The notes beneath the pieces are model-generated. The model had not been told where the DNA came from. It saw nothing but the letters and a program-made list of their open reading frames with translations, and did no database searches. 64,000 bases of DNA, taken from Mycobacterium branderi. GTDB lineage: Bacteria; Actinomycetota; Actinomycetes; Mycobacteriales; Mycobacteriaceae. The DNA lies in the NCBI RefSeq assembly GCF_010728725.1, contig NZ_AP022606.1, positions 1 through 64,000 on the forward strand, in the 5' to 3' direction. Positions 1-6,760 of the stretch are shown piece after piece. The translations under genes and the position numbers were made by a program. Every line of letters starts with the position of its first letter. The stretch's first letter is position 1.

Positions 1-67
1 GGTACTTCGTTCCGGTTACGTATTGCTAAGGTTAAGAGAGGACAAAGGTTTCAACGCTTCAGCACCT
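1..67 (+). other. Untrimmed Oxford Nanopore adapter and native barcode 10 (not biological)
   Basis: Bases 1-27 match the end of the nanopore ligation adapter with a few errors (TACTTCGTT and GTTACGTATTGCT are recognisable). Bases 28-35 are AAGGTTAA and 60-67 are CAGCACCT, the two constant flanks of native barcodes. The 24 bases between (36-59, starting GAGAGGACAAAGG) equal the reverse complement of ONT barcode 10 as I remember it. None of this occurs in copy B. The window therefore starts at the raw end of a read or contig. Confidence 0.95.
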
Positions 68-151
68 GTCGCTGCGACCACCCCCGCCCTCGATTTTTTT
101 GCCGGGGTGGTATCTGCGCTGGTACGCGCCTTGTTGGCGTTCGCTAGCCGG
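68..151. other. Presumed physical left end of the phage genome (cos-proximal, non-coding)
   Basis: Non-coding. Phage sequence begins at base 68 directly after the sequencing adapter. The matching point in copy B (47090) lies between the terminase small subunit and the HNH gene, the usual cos location in siphoviruses of this type. An 8-bp inverted repeat (ACCACCCC at 77-84, GGGGTGGT at 104-111) has a run of seven T in its loop. Confidence 0.6.
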
Positions 152-507
152 TTACCATGGCCACTGCAGTGCTCGCGGCCCGATGTCGACCAGCTCCCGG
201 TTTGCTCGTTTGCCGGTCAGCGCTGGTCGCAGGTGAGTCGCGCTGCCGTCTTCCGCGCTTCGCTGTTGCAGCCGGACCATGGCCAGCATGGCCAGGGTTC
301 GGCCGGTCAGCGCTGGTCGCCGCGGCGCCGTTGCGCGCTGGTACGCTGGTGCCGTTGCGCCGGTAGACCTTGCGATAGGTACATGGGTTCGCCGCACCAC
401 CAGCAGGGTGTGCCGTCGATGTGCTGGCGTTTGAGGTGGGCGACTTGCTGTTTATGTCGGTGGCCCAGGCCGCGCTGGGTGGTGGTCTTGGTGTGGCGGC
501 CGGGCAT
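152..507 (-). pseudogene. HNH endonuclease, corrupted copy A
   Basis: Counterpart of the intact HNH gene at 47174-47500. The N-terminal part (from 507) and C-terminal part (to 152) are recognisable, but about 230-370 differs heavily from copy B and contains short re-used fragments; for example the GCCGGTCAGCGCTGG segment near 212 recurs near 302. This looks like poor consensus at the end of a contig rather than evolutionary decay. See the copy B entry for function. Confidence 0.7.
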
Positions 508-514
508 TGGCGCG

Positions 515-781
515 CTAGGCGTCTGCGGCCAGCGGGGCCGCTGCGGCGGTGTCTGGTGTGACGTGGATGGTGAGGCTGCCGTCGTCGTTGTGGGTGACTG
601 TGGTGCTGACCGGCAACCGTTCTGTGCGGTCGAGTGCGTCGGCGATGCGTTCTGCGAATTGCATGCCTTCGGCGACGGTGTAGATCTTGGATGCTGCTGC
701 GCGTGTGGGCAGGAAGTCTTTGGGCAGGAACGCTCGTAGCTGTTCGGCCAGCGGGTTCGGTGCGGTCATTGGTGTGGGCAC
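515..781 (-). CDS. Hypothetical phage protein, 88 aa
   Basis: Not recognised. A short soluble protein with a helical N-terminal half (PLAEQLRAFLPKDFLP) and a probable beta-strand C-terminal half (TVTHNDDGSLTIHV). It overlaps the upstream gene by 16 bases and lies just upstream of the HNH gene, so it is the second-last gene of the arm before cos. Identical in both copies, which supports its being a real gene. Confidence 0.6.
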   Translation of the reverse strand: MPTPMTAPNPLAEQLRAFLPKDFLPTRAAASKIYTVAEGMQFAERIADALDRTERLPVSTTVTHNDDGSLTIHVTPDTAAAAPLAADA

Positions 782-1140
782 TCCGGGTTGATCTGCGTGA
801 GGGTGCGGATTGCCAGGCGGCTGAGGTGGGCTTTCATGTCGTGGTCGACGGTGAGCGAGTAGAGGCGTTCGCCGCAGCGTTCGCAGTAGACGTTGGCGAT
901 TTTGTAGCCTTCGGCGTCTGCGGCGTGTTTGTCGTCGCGGTGGCCGATGGTGTAGCCGCGGCGTTCGAGTAGGTGGACGATGGATTCGCCGACGCCGGCC
1001 GCGAGTTGGTTGATGCGGTCGCGGGTTTCGGTGGTCTGGTTGAACTGGCTGAAGTGCATCAGTCGGCGTGGGCGGCCGTCTGGGTGTGGGAGGCTGTGGA
1101 GGCTTTCGGCGATGAGTTTGGCGGCGTCTGGGCGTGGCAT
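766..1140 (-). CDS. Hypothetical protein with a CxxC zinc motif, 124 aa
   Basis: Not recognised. Helical N-terminal half, then VYCERCGERLYS (one zinc-knuckle pair), a DHDMKAH segment and a terminal Cys-Pro-His. It begins about 90 bases from the divergent hicA gene, so the two probably share a promoter region. Intact and identical in both copies. Confidence 0.6.
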   Translation of the reverse strand: MPRPDAAKLIAESLHSLPHPDGRPRRLMHFSQFNQTTETRDRINQLAAGVGESIVHLLERRGYTIGHRDDKHAADAEGYKIANVYCERCGERLYSLTVDHDMKAHLSRLAIRTLTQINPECPHQ

Positions 1141-1193
1141 GGCGTGGCTAGGCTCCCTATAGGAAAAGGGCCGATCAATAGGTGTTTAACCGC

Positions 1194-1223
1194 TTGACAC
1201 TTGCGGTGTTTAGCGACTAAACT
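1194..1223 (+). promoter_or_regulatory. hicAB promoter with overlapping operator-like inverted repeat
   Basis: A consensus -35 TTGACA (1194-1199) is separated by 18 bases from a -10 TAAACT (1218-1223). Only 8 bases lie between the -10 and the hicA ATG at 1232, so the transcript is probably leaderless. A perfect inverted repeat, GTTTA-GCGAC-TAAAC (1208-1222), covers the -10 element, and GGTGTTTA occurs twice across the promoter. HicB-type antitoxins normally repress their own promoter, so this is the likely operator. Confidence 0.65.
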
Positions 1224-1231
1224 TTAGGCTT

Positions 1232-1444
1232 ATGCGTGCTCGGGAAGTCAACCGGAAAATCGAAAAGCTCGGCGGCGTGCACATCCGCACCGTCGGATCG
1301 CACAAGCGTTACCGCGTCACCCGCGGCGAAATCACCGCGAGCACTGCGGTCCCGCAACACCCCGGCGACATTCCCACCGGAACACTGCACAAGATCGAAC
1401 GCGACCTAGAACCGGCGCTTGGGAAAGGATGGCTGCTGAAATGA
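1232..1444 (+). CDS. hicA: HicA-type toxin (mRNA interferase)
   Basis: 70 aa, normal HicA size. The dsRBD-like fold is recognisable from REVNRKIEKLGG, the catalytic-histidine region GSHKRYR, and the C-terminal PQHPGDIPTGTLHKIERDL. HicA toxins bind and cleave mRNA and are neutralised by HicB. The gene starts beside a leaderless promoter and its stop overlaps the hicB start (ATGA). One of very few plus-strand genes in this arm. Likely role (inferred): prophage maintenance or defence against other phages. Confidence 0.85.
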   Translation: MRAREVNRKIEKLGGVHIRTVGSHKRYRVTRGEITASTAVPQHPGDIPTGTLHKIERDLEPALGKGWLLK

Positions 1445-1821
1445 CCTACAGCGTTCACGTCACCCGCGAGGGCGACGCGTGGCTGGCCGACGTGCCCGCC
1501 GTCGCTGGCGCGCACACCTTCGCCCACTCACTGGCTGGACTCGCCAAATCGGTACGCGAGGTCATCATCCTGATGGACGATCTTCCGGATGACGCCGATG
1601 TGGAGCTCGATTTTCATTACGACGTCGACGATGAGTCGGTGCTCGATGCCGAGCGTCTGCGCCGAATGCGCGAAGAGATCGAGCGCCAAGAGGCCGAATT
1701 GGTCTCGGAAACGGGACGCGTAGCATCCGCGCTGTCGCGCAAGTATTCGGTGAGAGACACGGCCGCGATGCTCGGTGTTACCGCTGGGCGAGTGTCCCAG
1801 CTGGCGAACGCTGGGAAGTGA
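1441..1821 (+). CDS. hicB: HicB-type antitoxin with C-terminal helix-turn-helix
   Basis: The N-terminal half (TYSVHVTREGDAWLADVP) is the partly degraded RNase-H-like HicB fold that binds HicA. A central helical linker leads to a C-terminal DNA-binding helix-turn-helix (YSVRDTAAMLGVTAGRVSQL). I chose the ATG at 1441 because it overlaps the hicA stop (ATGA) with GGGAAAGG about 10 bases upstream; an in-frame ATG at 1429 would add four residues. It probably represses its own promoter through the inverted repeat at 1208-1222. Confidence 0.85.
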   Translation: MTYSVHVTREGDAWLADVPAVAGAHTFAHSLAGLAKSVREVIILMDDLPDDADVELDFHYDVDDESVLDAERLRRMREEIERQEAELVSETGRVASALSRKYSVRDTAAMLGVTAGRVSQLANAGK

Positions 1822-1883
1822 AACGGCAGAGCGCCTTGGTGCGGGCATAGGTCGTCCGCCTGCAATCTGGTTCCAAAGGTAAG

Positions 1884-1897
1884 TCACACGCGTGTGA
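1884..1897. repeat. 14-bp perfect palindrome between convergent genes
   Basis: TCACACGCGTGTGA lies between the end of hicB (plus strand) and the end of the next minus-strand gene (1909). It is conserved in copy B (48877-48890). With no loop and no T-run it is a poor intrinsic terminator and looks more like a dimeric protein-binding site. Confidence 0.5.
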
Positions 1898-1908
1898 TTT
1901 CGCAACTT

Positions 1909-2466
1909 TCATGCTGGTTTGTTCTCGCGTGTCGCCTCGATGAGCGCGTAGACGTCGGCCAGCCAGTACATCGGCTCGTCGCTGTCGTTTTGGCGCTGCG
2001 GTAGCCGCACACCGGCGCGGGTTTGGTAGCTGCGCGGTTTGAGCCAGCCGCGTTTGCACCAGGAGTAGAACGTGGATCGCGACAGTTTGTCGCCGAGCTG
2101 CTCGAGCGCGCCCGGGAGGTCGCTGACGCGGCTGCCGACGATCTGCACCGCCGATAGCGGCTCGTAGAGCAGGTGGTTGCGCAGCAGCTCAATCAGATGG
2201 TCGACCTGGTGCAGCGTGCCGCAGGTTGGGCATCGGACTTCGGTTGCGTCGCGTGGCGCGACGAGTTGCATTGCGCAGGCTTGGCGCCTGGTGACCAGGT
2301 GTGGGCATGGGCCGAGGAAGCGTGGGGGTTTGGGCCGGTTGATGCGGTATTCGATGTCGTCGATGAGTTTCTGGATTTCGCGGTAGCACCGGCCGGCGTC
2401 TTGGTGTGCTGCGATCGCGGTGACGTTGTCGGCGAGTGTGCGGGCCATCTGGACGGCGGTGGTCAC
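1909..2466 (-). CDS. Zinc-ribbon and helix-turn-helix protein, 185 aa
   Basis: Probable DNA-binding protein. The GTG start at 2466 overlaps the upstream stop. The N-terminal third is helical; the middle has cysteines in GPCPHL, QAC and RCPTCG, a likely zinc ribbon; the C-terminal part (SRSTFYSWCKRGWLKPR ... YWLADVYALIEATR) resembles a MerR/excisionase-type winged helix. Intact here; copy B has lost one T near 49264 and is frameshifted. It is the last gene of the early operon before the convergent hicAB pair. Confidence 0.65.
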   Translation of the reverse strand: MTTAVQMARTLADNVTAIAAHQDAGRCYREIQKLIDDIEYRINRPKPPRFLGPCPHLVTRRQACAMQLVAPRDATEVRCPTCGTLHQVDHLIELLRNHLLYEPLSAVQIVGSRVSDLPGALEQLGDKLSRSTFYSWCKRGWLKPRSYQTRAGVRLPQRQNDSDEPMYWLADVYALIEATRENKPA

Positions 2467-2801
2467 GGCTGGTCCTTTCCTAGGATGGCGAGTGTTTCGG
2501 CGTTGCGGTTCACGATTTCGACCCAGCGGGCGAGCATTGCGTGCGCTTCGTTGAGCAGGTCGGATGCGGTCTTGTTGAACGGCAGCGGTGTCGTGTAGTC
2601 GGTGGAGTGGCGTACTGAGACGCCGAGCCGGGTTTGGCCGAGTGCGGCGTCGGTGAGGTATTGCAGCCAGCTTGCGCCGCGGTGACCGGATGGGAGCTCT
2701 TGGCCTTCGACGAGGCCGCGGAGCATGTCGCGCAGGTCGCTGGTGCAGCTCTGGCAGAGGAAAAGCTGTGCGCGGCAGCCGCAGTGCTGGCATTCGCTCA
2801 T
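2463..2801 (-). CDS. Hypothetical protein with N-terminal zinc ribbon, 112 aa
   Basis: Begins MSECQHCGCRAQLFLCQSC, a compact four-to-five cysteine zinc ribbon, followed by a helical domain. The ATG overlaps the upstream stop (ATGA), and its own stop overlaps the next GTG. Family not recognised. Identical in both copies. Confidence 0.6.
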   Translation of the reverse strand: MSECQHCGCRAQLFLCQSCTSDLRDMLRGLVEGQELPSGHRGASWLQYLTDAALGQTRLGVSVRHSTDYTTPLPFNKTASDLLNEAHAMLARWVEIVNRNAETLAILGKDQP

Positions 2802-3634
2802 CGAAACCCTCCTCGGTGTAGCCGAGGAAACTCGCCGGGCGCGAACTCAGGGAAGCGGGTAAGCGTCATATCGGTGACGCCGGTTTCCTCGTCGGTTTCG
2901 ACGTTGGCCACGGTTCCTGTGATGATGCGGCCGCGGACGTCCACGAAGCTGACACGTGAACCCCGCTGCGGAATCTGCGCAATTGCGCGGCGCTGGTTTT
3001 GCGGCACCACGGGATGGGTTACCACGCCGGGCGCTGTCAGCGGCTCCCATGTGCCGCCGATGCTGGGCGCAAAGTCGGCCAGGACGTCGACGACGTTGCC
3101 GTTGCGGCGGAGGTGTTCGGCTTTGAACGTCTGCGATGCGTCGCCGACCACCACCGTGAACTCGAATCGCTCCATGTCTTCGGTGATTTCGGCGTTGTCG
3201 GGGAGCGTGGTTCGCCACCAGCGGCGGTTCACGTTGAGCTGGAGTTCGGGCGTCAGCGCCAGACGGTAGCCGCTGAGCAGGTCGTGGATGGCTCGTCGGT
3301 GCGCGAGGGCGATGTCCCGCTGGATCCACTGCTCGAGCCACTCGAGGCCCGGTGGTATTTCGGCCGGCATGGGTCCGATGAAGTCTGAGCCTTGGCAGAG
3401 CACGCGGCTGGTGTCGGTGTCGGCGCGGTAGTCCTCGTCGTAGATCCCATTGGCGTACATCGCGGCGATGCGTTCGGTGATGGGCAGGCCGTGCCAGTGG
3501 CGGTCGCAGTGCGGGCAGCGCGGGTAGGTCGGGTCGCCGAAGTCGTAGCCGACGCGTGGTTCGCCATCGGCCATCTGCTCGTCGACGAGCCGGTCAATCT
3601 CGTCGAGGATCCGGTCAGCGTCGCGGATCGTCAT
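2798..3634 (-). CDS. Hypothetical phage protein with CPHC zinc motif, about 278 aa
   Basis: Start ATG at 3634. The N-terminal quarter holds PRCPHCDRHWHG, a zinc knuckle; the remainder is a mixed alpha/beta protein with no family I can name. It sits between whiB and a zinc-ribbon gene in a translationally coupled series. The last residues differ between copies through indels near 2825-2850: copy A ends GEFPRLHRGGFR, copy B GLSFLGYTEEGFR. Both stop at the same place, so the C-terminus is uncertain. Confidence 0.6.
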   Translation of the reverse strand: MTIRDADRILDEIDRLVDEQMADGEPRVGYDFGDPTYPRCPHCDRHWHGLPITERIAAMYANGIYDEDYRADTDTSRVLCQGSDFIGPMPAEIPPGLEWLEQWIQRDIALAHRRAIHDLLSGYRLALTPELQLNVNRRWWRTTLPDNAEITEDMERFEFTVVVGDASQTFKAEHLRRNGNVVDVLADFAPSIGGTWEPLTAPGVVTHPVVPQNQRRAIAQIPQRGSRVSFVDVRGRIITGTVANVETDEETGVTDMTLTRFPEFAPGEFPRLHRGGFR

Positions 3635-3915
3635 CGCTGCGGCCGCTTTCCGATGGCGGCTTTGTGCTTGAGCTGGCGTTGGGCGTCGGCGTATCGCCGG
3701 GCGCGTTTGCGTTCGGGCACGTAGACGCCTGCGCAGACGACGGTTTCGAGTTGCTCGGACAGCGTGTACCAGGCGCATTGGGCGATGACCGGGCAGCCGT
3801 CGCAGATGGCTTGCATTGCCGCCATTTCGGCCGCGTGTGGCTCGCTGGCGGGCGTCCAGGCGGGGTGTGGCCGGCAGGCGGCGTGCTCGGTCCAGGCCAG
3901 CAGTGTGGCGCTCAT
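3631..3915 (-). CDS. whiB: WhiB-family iron-sulfur regulator
   Basis: 94 aa. The four WhiB cysteines are present: HAAC near residue 14, ICDGCPVIAQC (CxxCxxxxxC), then ETVVCAGVYVP in the position of the family's G[VI]WGG turn, followed by a basic tail (ERKRARR). WhiB proteins carry a 4Fe-4S cluster and bind sigma factor A to modulate promoters; phage versions can act on host whiB genes. ATG at 3915 overlaps the upstream stop. Strictly, the cysteine order is C...CxxC...C with an extra cysteine, so cluster ligands need confirming. Confidence 0.8.
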   Translation of the reverse strand: MSATLLAWTEHAACRPHPAWTPASEPHAAEMAAMQAICDGCPVIAQCAWYTLSEQLETVVCAGVYVPERKRARRYADAQRQLKHKAAIGKRPQR

Positions 3916-4067
3916 CTGGCCTCCAGTTTGTCGAGCATGGCTTTGAGGCTGGCGATGGCTTTGTCCCAATCGAATTGGGGCTGGTCGCGTTGGTGGCGTT
4001 CGCGGGTGGCTTTGGCCGAGTTTCGGCGGGCGTTGGCGATCTGCTGAGCGGAGTGTCGAAAAGTCAC
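3912..4067 (-). CDS. Small helical protein, 51 aa
   Basis: GTG start at 4067 overlaps the stop of the replication gene (GTGA); the stop overlaps the whiB ATG. Strongly basic N-terminal half (TFRHSAQQIANARRNSAKAT) and an amphipathic C-terminal helix (FDWDKAIASLKAMLDKLEAR). No family recognised. Identical in both copies. Confidence 0.55.
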   Translation of the reverse strand: MTFRHSAQQIANARRNSAKATRERHQRDQPQFDWDKAIASLKAMLDKLEAR

Positions 4068-5068
4068 TTGGCGCTGCCTTTCGCGAGTGCTGCCCGGACT
4101 GCGGCGATGCCGGCTTTGGTGGTTTCGGTTCGGTCGATGTGGTCGCAGACGTGGGCGCCGCGGTAGCCGTTGTCGTCGCAGAGATCGCAGTCGGTGATGG
4201 CGAGTTGTCGGTCGACGGCGAGTTGTGCTCGGCGGCTGGCTTCTTCGCGGGCTGCGGCTTGCTGGGCGCGTTTTTGCTCGATGTCGGCGTTGGCTAGCCA
4301 GCGGTCGTGTCGCTGCCGGTGCTCCTTGCAGGCGCCGCACGGGTCGAGGGTGCCGCCGGGCATGTGCTTTGGGCAGTGTCGGGGTGGGGGGTCGTTCGAG
4401 TCGGGTGGCGGTTCGTTGTCGGCGTTGGGTTCGCGCTCGCGCGCCCCCCCAACTTGAGAACTACCCAAGGTAACTGATCCATATCCAGATCCATATCCCT
4501 GGGGTTCCGTTGGGGTTTCGGAACCGTTCAACCGTTCAGGAACCGTTGCCGGAACCGTTTGCGGGAGGGTTTCGGAAGGGTTCGGCAGGGTTTCGGAACC
4601 GTTCAGTTGAGGTTCATCAAAATCGGGCTCAAAACCGGGTGGATCGATCGCGTCTGCAACCTGGTCAGCGTCAGCCTTATGCAGCCGGCGCAGCTCCTTG
4701 GCGAGCTCGTGACGCAGCTTCTCCGACGCCACCATGCGGGCGCAGCGCAACGCGTTCTTGAGAATGTTCGGATACCGCGCAACGTCGCAGTGCCGCATAT
4801 ACGAGCGAACGAACAACTCGTCGGTGTCCTCGTCGACGAACACAAACCTGTGCTGCTCGAGCACCTTCAGATCCGCGCACAGATCCTCAGCGGTTAGGTC
4901 GTTGCAGCCCTTCGCCCACTTCGCGACCTGCAGCGGCTGTATGCCGGCGCGGTCGAGCTCCTTCTGACTGATCAACTGCACATAGGTGGCCTGCGCGGTG
5001 CGCGGCAGCAGGCGCCAATCCTTGTCGCGCCAGATCGACTCCTTCAGCATCCCAGCCGAGTTAGCCAC
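4064..5068 (-). CDS. Replication initiation-type protein with winged-helix N-terminus
   Basis: 334 aa from GTG 5068. The N-terminus (SIWRDKDWRLLPRTAQATYV) is the conserved start of mycobacteriophage DNA-binding proteins thought to act as replisome organisers. Residues about 10-110 form the winged helix; a Ser/Thr/Pro-rich linker coded by repeats follows; the C-terminal part has zinc pairs (HCPKH, CGAC, CDLC) and a helical basic region. GGAGGAG lies just before the GTG. In this copy the upstream 55 codons are in frame with it (possible 389-aa product). Copy B is frameshifted in the linker. Confidence 0.65.
   Translation of the reverse strand: MANSAGMLKESIWRDKDWRLLPRTAQATYVQLISQKELDRAGIQPLQVAKWAKGCNDLTAEDLCADLKVLEQHRFVFVDEDTDELFVRSYMRHCDVARYPNILKNALRCARMVASEKLRHELAKELRRLHKADADQVADAIDPPGFEPDFDEPQLNGSETLPNPSETLPQTVPATVPERLNGSETPTEPQGYGSGYGSVTLGSSQVGGAREREPNADNEPPPDSNDPPPRHCPKHMPGGTLDPCGACKEHRQRHDRWLANADIEQKRAQQAAAREEASRRAQLAVDRQLAITDCDLCDDNGYRGAHVCDHIDRTETTKAGIAAVRAALAKGSAK
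4514..4605. repeat. Iteron-like repeats inside the initiator gene: candidate replication origin
   Basis: AACCGTT occurs five times in 82 bases (4522, 4530, 4541, 4553, 4597), and a 17-base unit GGTTTCGGAACCGTTCA occurs perfectly at 4514-4530 and 4589-4605. A further direct repeat, GATCCATATCC, occurs twice around 4480-4499. Initiator-binding iterons inside the initiator gene are the lambda O/ori arrangement. In protein terms they encode repeated NGSETLP units. Conserved in copy B from about 51498. Confidence 0.55.
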
Positions 5069-5233
5069 AGACTCCTCCATCTCTTCGTCGTCGCCAGGCT
5101 CGTATCCCGGGCAGTCGCAATCGACATGCCCGAATTTGGTCGCGTATTCGCGAGCTCGGCAGCGCCGGCCGGGGTCGATGTCGGCCGGTGTGTGCTCGCT
5201 CTCGTAGTGCAGGCACAGCGCGCATTCAGGCAT
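5069..5233 (-). CDS. Small cysteine-rich protein upstream of the initiator
   Basis: Starts MPECALCLHYESEH; cysteines in ECALC, RRC and DCDC suggest a zinc finger; the tail is acidic (EPGDDEEME). In this copy it runs in frame into the initiator. In copy B one extra C gives a separate 57-aa gene ending VCG with a TAA. The strong GGAGG site at the junction and the family's usual start at the initiator GTG favour two genes, with the copy A fusion caused by an indel. Confidence 0.55.
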
Positions 5234-5835
5234 CAGGCACTACCTACCTCGAACAGCGCGTCCATCTGGGCTTCGAGCGCAGCGGTGCGCGTGCGCTGGG
5301 CGGTCTGTGCGTGATGCTCGCGGTGGGCGCTCAGGATTTCGGGCAGTAGTTGGTCGAATGGCACGCGATACGGAGAGAATCGGGAGCGGCTATCGCCTAC
5401 TGCGCGGTCCGGGTTGTTCAGCGTGCAGGCGTCCGTATCACCGATCACCGCGGTTGGGATGACCCAGGCGTGGATGAGGTCGCGTCGGTCGAGGCCGATC
5501 AGGACTACGACGGTCGACGCATTGCTGCGGGAGCTCCCGCGCAGTGAGACGAACCGGAACACCTGGCGAGCGCCTTGGCCGAATCGCATTATGCATTCGG
5601 CGGCGAATTTAACCTCGACGCGGATGCTGCCGAGCTGCACGTCCCAGCCGTGTCCTGTTGGCGTGAGCCGGCCGCCAGTGTGTCGTGCGACGACACCTTC
5701 CCACAGTCCATAGAACCGTGCTGGGTCTCCAAGCTGGCCGGCGCGGAGCGTCTCCACCGATCGGTATTCCGATGGCGAGAGCACATCGCGAAGCGGAACG
5801 CTTAAGCCGCCGCGGTTCTCGGGGCGGATCGGCAT
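5233..5835 (-). CDS. Hypothetical protein with a PD-(D/E)xK-like motif, 200 aa
   Basis: ATG at 5835 overlaps the upstream gene. The central part reads GWDVQLGSIRVEVKFAAE: an Asp, then a strand carrying Glu-Val-Lys, the spacing of PD-(D/E)xK nucleases, followed by a hydrophobic strand (STVVVLIGLDRRDLIHAWVI). The C-terminus is helical. A restriction-endonuclease-like fold is a guess from motif spacing only. Identical in both copies. Confidence 0.5.
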   Translation of the reverse strand: MPIRPENRGGLSVPLRDVLSPSEYRSVETLRAGQLGDPARFYGLWEGVVARHTGGRLTPTGHGWDVQLGSIRVEVKFAAECIMRFGQGARQVFRFVSLRGSSRSNASTVVVLIGLDRRDLIHAWVIPTAVIGDTDACTLNNPDRAVGDSRSRFSPYRVPFDQLLPEILSAHREHHAQTAQRTRTAALEAQMDALFEVGSA

Positions 5836-6053
5836 CAGCGGCCCTCCCTGATCATCCGCTGCAGCGCGTAGGCGCAGTCGACGTAGGAGTCGCGTTCGGC
5901 GATTTCTTCGGCCGTCAGTGGTGGCGCGTTGGGGTTTTGGCGCAGTATCGGCCCGAACGCGCGTAGGCATTCGCCGCATGGCTCACCAACCTGGCCGACA
6001 GGGTTCCGGCAGCCGGGCAGTACGCAGCTTGGGAGGGCGAGTTGAGCGGTCAT
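5835..6053 (-). CDS. Small zinc-finger-like protein, 72 aa
   Basis: Four cysteines spaced as two pairs (CVLPGC and CGEC) form a probable zinc site at residues 10-29; a helical C-terminus follows (AERDSYVDCAYALQRMI). The ATG overlaps the upstream stop. Family not recognised. Confidence 0.55.
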   Translation of the reverse strand: MTAQLALPSCVLPGCRNPVGQVGEPCGECLRAFGPILRQNPNAPPLTAEEIAERDSYVDCAYALQRMIREGR

Positions 6054-6232
6054 GATGCGCCATCCATGAGGCTTGTTTGTTGCGGTGTGTCGATGTGGTT
6101 GCGGCACCAGGCGGCGAAATGCCCGTCGCGCCAGGAGATGTAGCCGATGGCGGGCGCGCCGCATGTGGAGCATGGCGGGGTTGGTGGGAGGCCGGCGCGG
6201 GTGCGGGCATCGAGCACGCGGTCGAGTGTCAT
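6050..6232 (-). CDS. Small zinc-finger-like protein, 60 aa
   Basis: Contains PPCSTCGAPA and, 18 residues later, WCRNH, giving a CxxC...CxxH zinc site. The ATG at 6232 overlaps the upstream stop, and the gene ends overlapping the next start. Family not recognised. Confidence 0.55.
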   Translation of the reverse strand: MTLDRVLDARTRAGLPPTPPCSTCGAPAIGYISWRDGHFAAWCRNHIDTPQQTSLMDGAS

Positions 6233-6404
6233 GCGGTGGATCTCCCGTAGTGGACTATGCGGCCGTGTAGGGGGTGTCCGTTGATGGGCAGGTTTGTGCA
6301 GTCGTCGCCTGGCAGGGCGCCGCATTGTTCGCATTTGCGGGTGAGCGCAGCTTGGACGATGTCGCTGTTGCGGTCGCCGAGCTGGTCGAACAGGGTCGGC
6401 TCAT
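6229..6404 (-). pseudogene. Zinc-finger protein (copy A, one-base deletion)
   Basis: Same gene as 53214-53390. Copy A has lost one G near 6396 (GGG instead of GGGG), which separates the ATG at 6404 from the body of the gene. The body still reads RKCEQCGALPGDDC in the correct frame. Probably a sequencing error. Confidence 0.65.
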
Positions 6405-6760
6405 GGCGTCTCGCTGGTCGGGTTGTCGAGCCAGTCACGCAGGTACCAGCAGGCTTTTTCGATGTCTTCGCGGTCGTTTGCTTTGCCGCCGAAAGCGACG
6501 CGCCAGATGTATTTCATGGCTGTTGCGAGCCGAAAGTCGCTGATGTGGCGGATGACTTCGATGCACTCGACGACTCTGGCGCCGCCAGTCGTCGCCGCTT
6601 TGATCCGCGGCCCGCGTGTGTAGTGCGGCGGGTGGTTCACCATGTCAGGCGCCGTGGCGGCGTGTTTCTGGCAGTAGCAGACGTCGCCGCGTTGCACAGG
6701 TGCGGCCGTCGGCCGGCCGCACTCTGCGCACTTGCGAAGTTTGACGGTTGGGTTTGTCAC
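6401..6760 (-). CDS. DUF3310-family protein with N-terminal zinc ribbon
   Basis: 119 aa, GTG start at 6760. Residues 8-40 carry KCAECGRP and CYCQKH (zinc ribbon). The rest is the DUF3310 core: VNHPPHYTRG, ECIEVIRH and the conserved ATAMKYIWRVAFGGK, ending in KACWYLRDWLDN. Many phages encode DUF3310; links to nucleotide metabolism have been suggested from related phage nucleotide kinases, but the role here is unknown. Confidence 0.8.
   Translation of the reverse strand: MTNPTVKLRKCAECGRPTAAPVQRGDVCYCQKHAATAPDMVNHPPHYTRGPRIKAATTGGARVVECIEVIRHISDFRLATAMKYIWRVAFGGKANDREDIEKACWYLRDWLDNPTSETP

Noticed and set aside
230..370. Strong divergence between copies A and B in the HNH gene, which might suggest a recombined or diversifying nuclease
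   Set aside because: It is within 300 bases of a contig end, contains re-used fragments of neighbouring sequence and destroys the reading frame; poor consensus explains it better.
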